Assembly (NCBI GenBank): GCA_964383855.1
Contig: CAYLIP010000100.1
Span: forward strand, 1-5,211
Direction: 5' to 3'
Source of the DNA: CAZHAC01 sp964383855
Lineage (GTDB): Bacteria; Chloroflexota; Dormibacteria; Dormibacterales; Dormibacteraceae
Length of the DNA stretch: 5,211 nt
A program made the translations under genes and the position numbers. The notes beneath the pieces were generated by a model. That model searched no databases. It had not been told where the DNA came from and worked only from the letters and a program-made list of their open reading frames with translations. This document shows, in pieces, positions 4,151-5,211 of the stretch (positions are counted from its first letter, which is position 1; each line of letters starts with the position of its first letter).

Positions 4151-5211
4151 CTAGGTTGCTTTCGGGGATGGCGTCGGGGTTCGCACGATCGGCGGCGTCA
4201 CCGGGATCGGCGTCGGCGGCAGGGTGACCGGGACCGGCGTCGGCGCGGCCGTCGGCGCCGTGGTCACGCTTGGGCTGGGCGACGGGGTGGAGGTGGAGGT
4301 GCAGCCCGACTGGTTCTCGGTCCCGGCCAGGAAGATCTCGTGCGACGCGTCGTCCTGACCCGGGCAGCCCTTGCCATCGACGATCCCATCCGGCCGCGAG
4401 TACCAGTTCTTGTAAGACGGCGGCAGGCCGTTGATGAACTCGCCCAGCACCGTCTGGCCGACCTCGGTTCCGAAGGTGCTGATCGAGGTGCCCCCGCCGC
4501 CGGCCTGCGTGTTGCCACCCCAGGCTCCAACCACGATATCCGGGCTGTAGGCCATCATCCAGGCGTCCTTGTGCACGCCCGTCTGGCTGCCGCCGGTGGT
4601 GCCCGACTTGCCGGCCATCTGGCGCCGCCAGCCCAGCTGCCACTGCCGGTTGTAGTCCTTCAGCACGTCGGTGACGAGGTAGGTCTCGGCCGCTGAGAGC
4701 ACCCGGGTGGCCCCGTCCTGCCTCCCCGGCTGCTGATCGAAGAGGGTGCCGCCCGAGCTGTCGGTGATCTTGGTGATCGCCATCAGCGGCATCTTCTGGC
4801 CCTGGTTGGCGAACACCTCATAGGCCTGGACGTGGTCGTACATGGTCACCTCGCTGCCGCCGATGGCGGTCGAGGGCACGTTCTGAAGTTCGCTTTTGAT
4901 GCCCATCGCGTGCGCCAGCGCATTGACGTTGCCCATGCCCTCCTTCTGCGCCAGCTGGACCATGGGCACGTTCCGCGACTCGACCAGGCTCTTGCGGACG
5001 CTGATGTCGCCCATGAACCGGTTGTCGAAGTCAACCGGCTTGTAGCCGCCGCCGAAGTCGGTCGGCTTGTCCTGGAGGACGGTGGCCAGGGTCGCCTTGC
5101 GGTCGTGGATCGCGGCCTCCACGTCGTAGGGCTTGAAGGAGGAACCCGGCTGGCGCGGGGAGAGGATGACGTCGTACTGGCCGCCGATGTCGGTGTTGTA
5201 GTAGTCGGCCG
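4151..5211 (-). CDS. Class A penicillin-binding protein, transpeptidase domain (partial, N-terminus outside window)
   Basis: The reading frame runs off the window edge; 352 residues and the TAG stop are visible. Numbering starts at the first whole codon. SPRQPGSSFKP (17-27) holds the catalytic serine (S23 of SSFK), SRN (78-80) is the SxN motif, and KSGTT (201-205) is the KTG-type motif, followed by KDAWMMAYSPDIVVGAWGGN, typical of class A enzymes. Order and spacing fit an intact transpeptidase, which crosslinks peptidoglycan outside the membrane and is the target of beta-lactams. The missing N-terminal part should hold the membrane anchor and glycosyltransferase domain. Past the domain lie two cysteines (visible residues 282 and 303), which could form a disulfide. 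A low-complexity Ser/Thr/Pro tail of about 48 residues follows and ends SPKAT. No PASTA domain is seen. The next gene follows after 49 bases without a convincing terminator, so the two are probably cotranscribed. Confidence 0.93.
   Translation of the reverse strand, partial: ADYYNTDIGGQYDVILSPRQPGSSFKPYDVEAAIHDRKATLATVLQDKPTDFGGGYKPVDFDNRFMGDISVRKSLVESRNVPMVQLAQKEGMGNVNALAHAMGIKSELQNVPSTAIGGSEVTMYDHVQAYEVFANQGQKMPLMAITKITDSSGGTLFDQQPGRQDGATRVLSAAETYLVTDVLKDYNRQWQLGWRRQMAGKSGTTGGSQTGVHKDAWMMAYSPDIVVGAWGGNTQAGGGGTSISTFGTEVGQTVLGEFINGLPPSYKNWYSRPDGIVDGKGCPGQDDASHEIFLAGTENQSGCTSTSTPSPSPSVTTAPTAAPTPVPVTLPPTPIPVTPPIVRTPTPSPKAT
4190..4243 (-). repeat. Tandem 27-bp repeat in the penicillin-binding protein tail
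   Basis: Two adjacent 27-bp units encode PTPVPVTLP and PTPIPVTPP. The plus-strand segments at 4197-4218 and 4224-4245 agree at 20 of 22 bases. The repeat lies in the Pro/Thr-rich extracellular tail and probably arose by slippage or duplication of a nine-codon unit. Confidence 0.7.

Overview
The window is a GC-rich bacterial chromosomal segment with eight protein genes and no sign of mobile elements, CRISPR or RNA genes. The groEL tail (ends MSPDMM), the class A penicillin-binding protein with a Pro/Thr-rich tail, the CpaE-like ATPase and several genes without a Shine-Dalgarno sequence would fit a Chloroflexota/Dormibacterota-type or similar GC-rich lineage. That placement is inference with modest confidence, as no rRNA or full marker gene is present.

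Layout. (1) Positions 1-89 hold the last 29 codons of groEL on the plus strand, closed by a perfect 10-bp GC hairpin with a GCAA loop and a T-run. (2) Positions 157-1295 hold three minus-strand genes: iscA/erpA (A-type Fe-S carrier), then its terminator, then a four-helix membrane protein of unknown function with a TTG start, then a 45-residue lysine-rich protein with a possible leaderless promoter. (3) Positions 1375-2824 hold a divergent pair: a TetR-family repressor (minus) and a DUF998 six-helix membrane protein (plus). Their short intergenic region carries a sigma70-type promoter flanked by two near-identical 19-bp operator sites. (4) Positions 2821-5211 hold two minus-strand genes: the 3' part of a class A penicillin-binding protein (transpeptidase domain) and, 49 bp downstream, a fusion of a cyclic-nucleotide-binding domain to a CpaE/MinD-type ATPase with a degenerate nucleotide site.

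How the parts work together. The TetR/DUF998 module looks like a self-contained regulatory unit in which the repressor controls the membrane protein and probably itself. The penicillin-binding protein and the fusion ATPase are probably cotranscribed, since there is no convincing terminator between them. That links cell-wall synthesis with a possible cNMP-responsive positioning or scaffold protein, but the link rests on adjacency only. The fusion ATPase is the most unusual item: a regulatory domain replaces the usual N-terminal part of a CpaE protein, and both the P-loop lysine and a second conserved aspartate are changed.

Non-coding stretches are all short (under about 100 bp) and are described under their sites.
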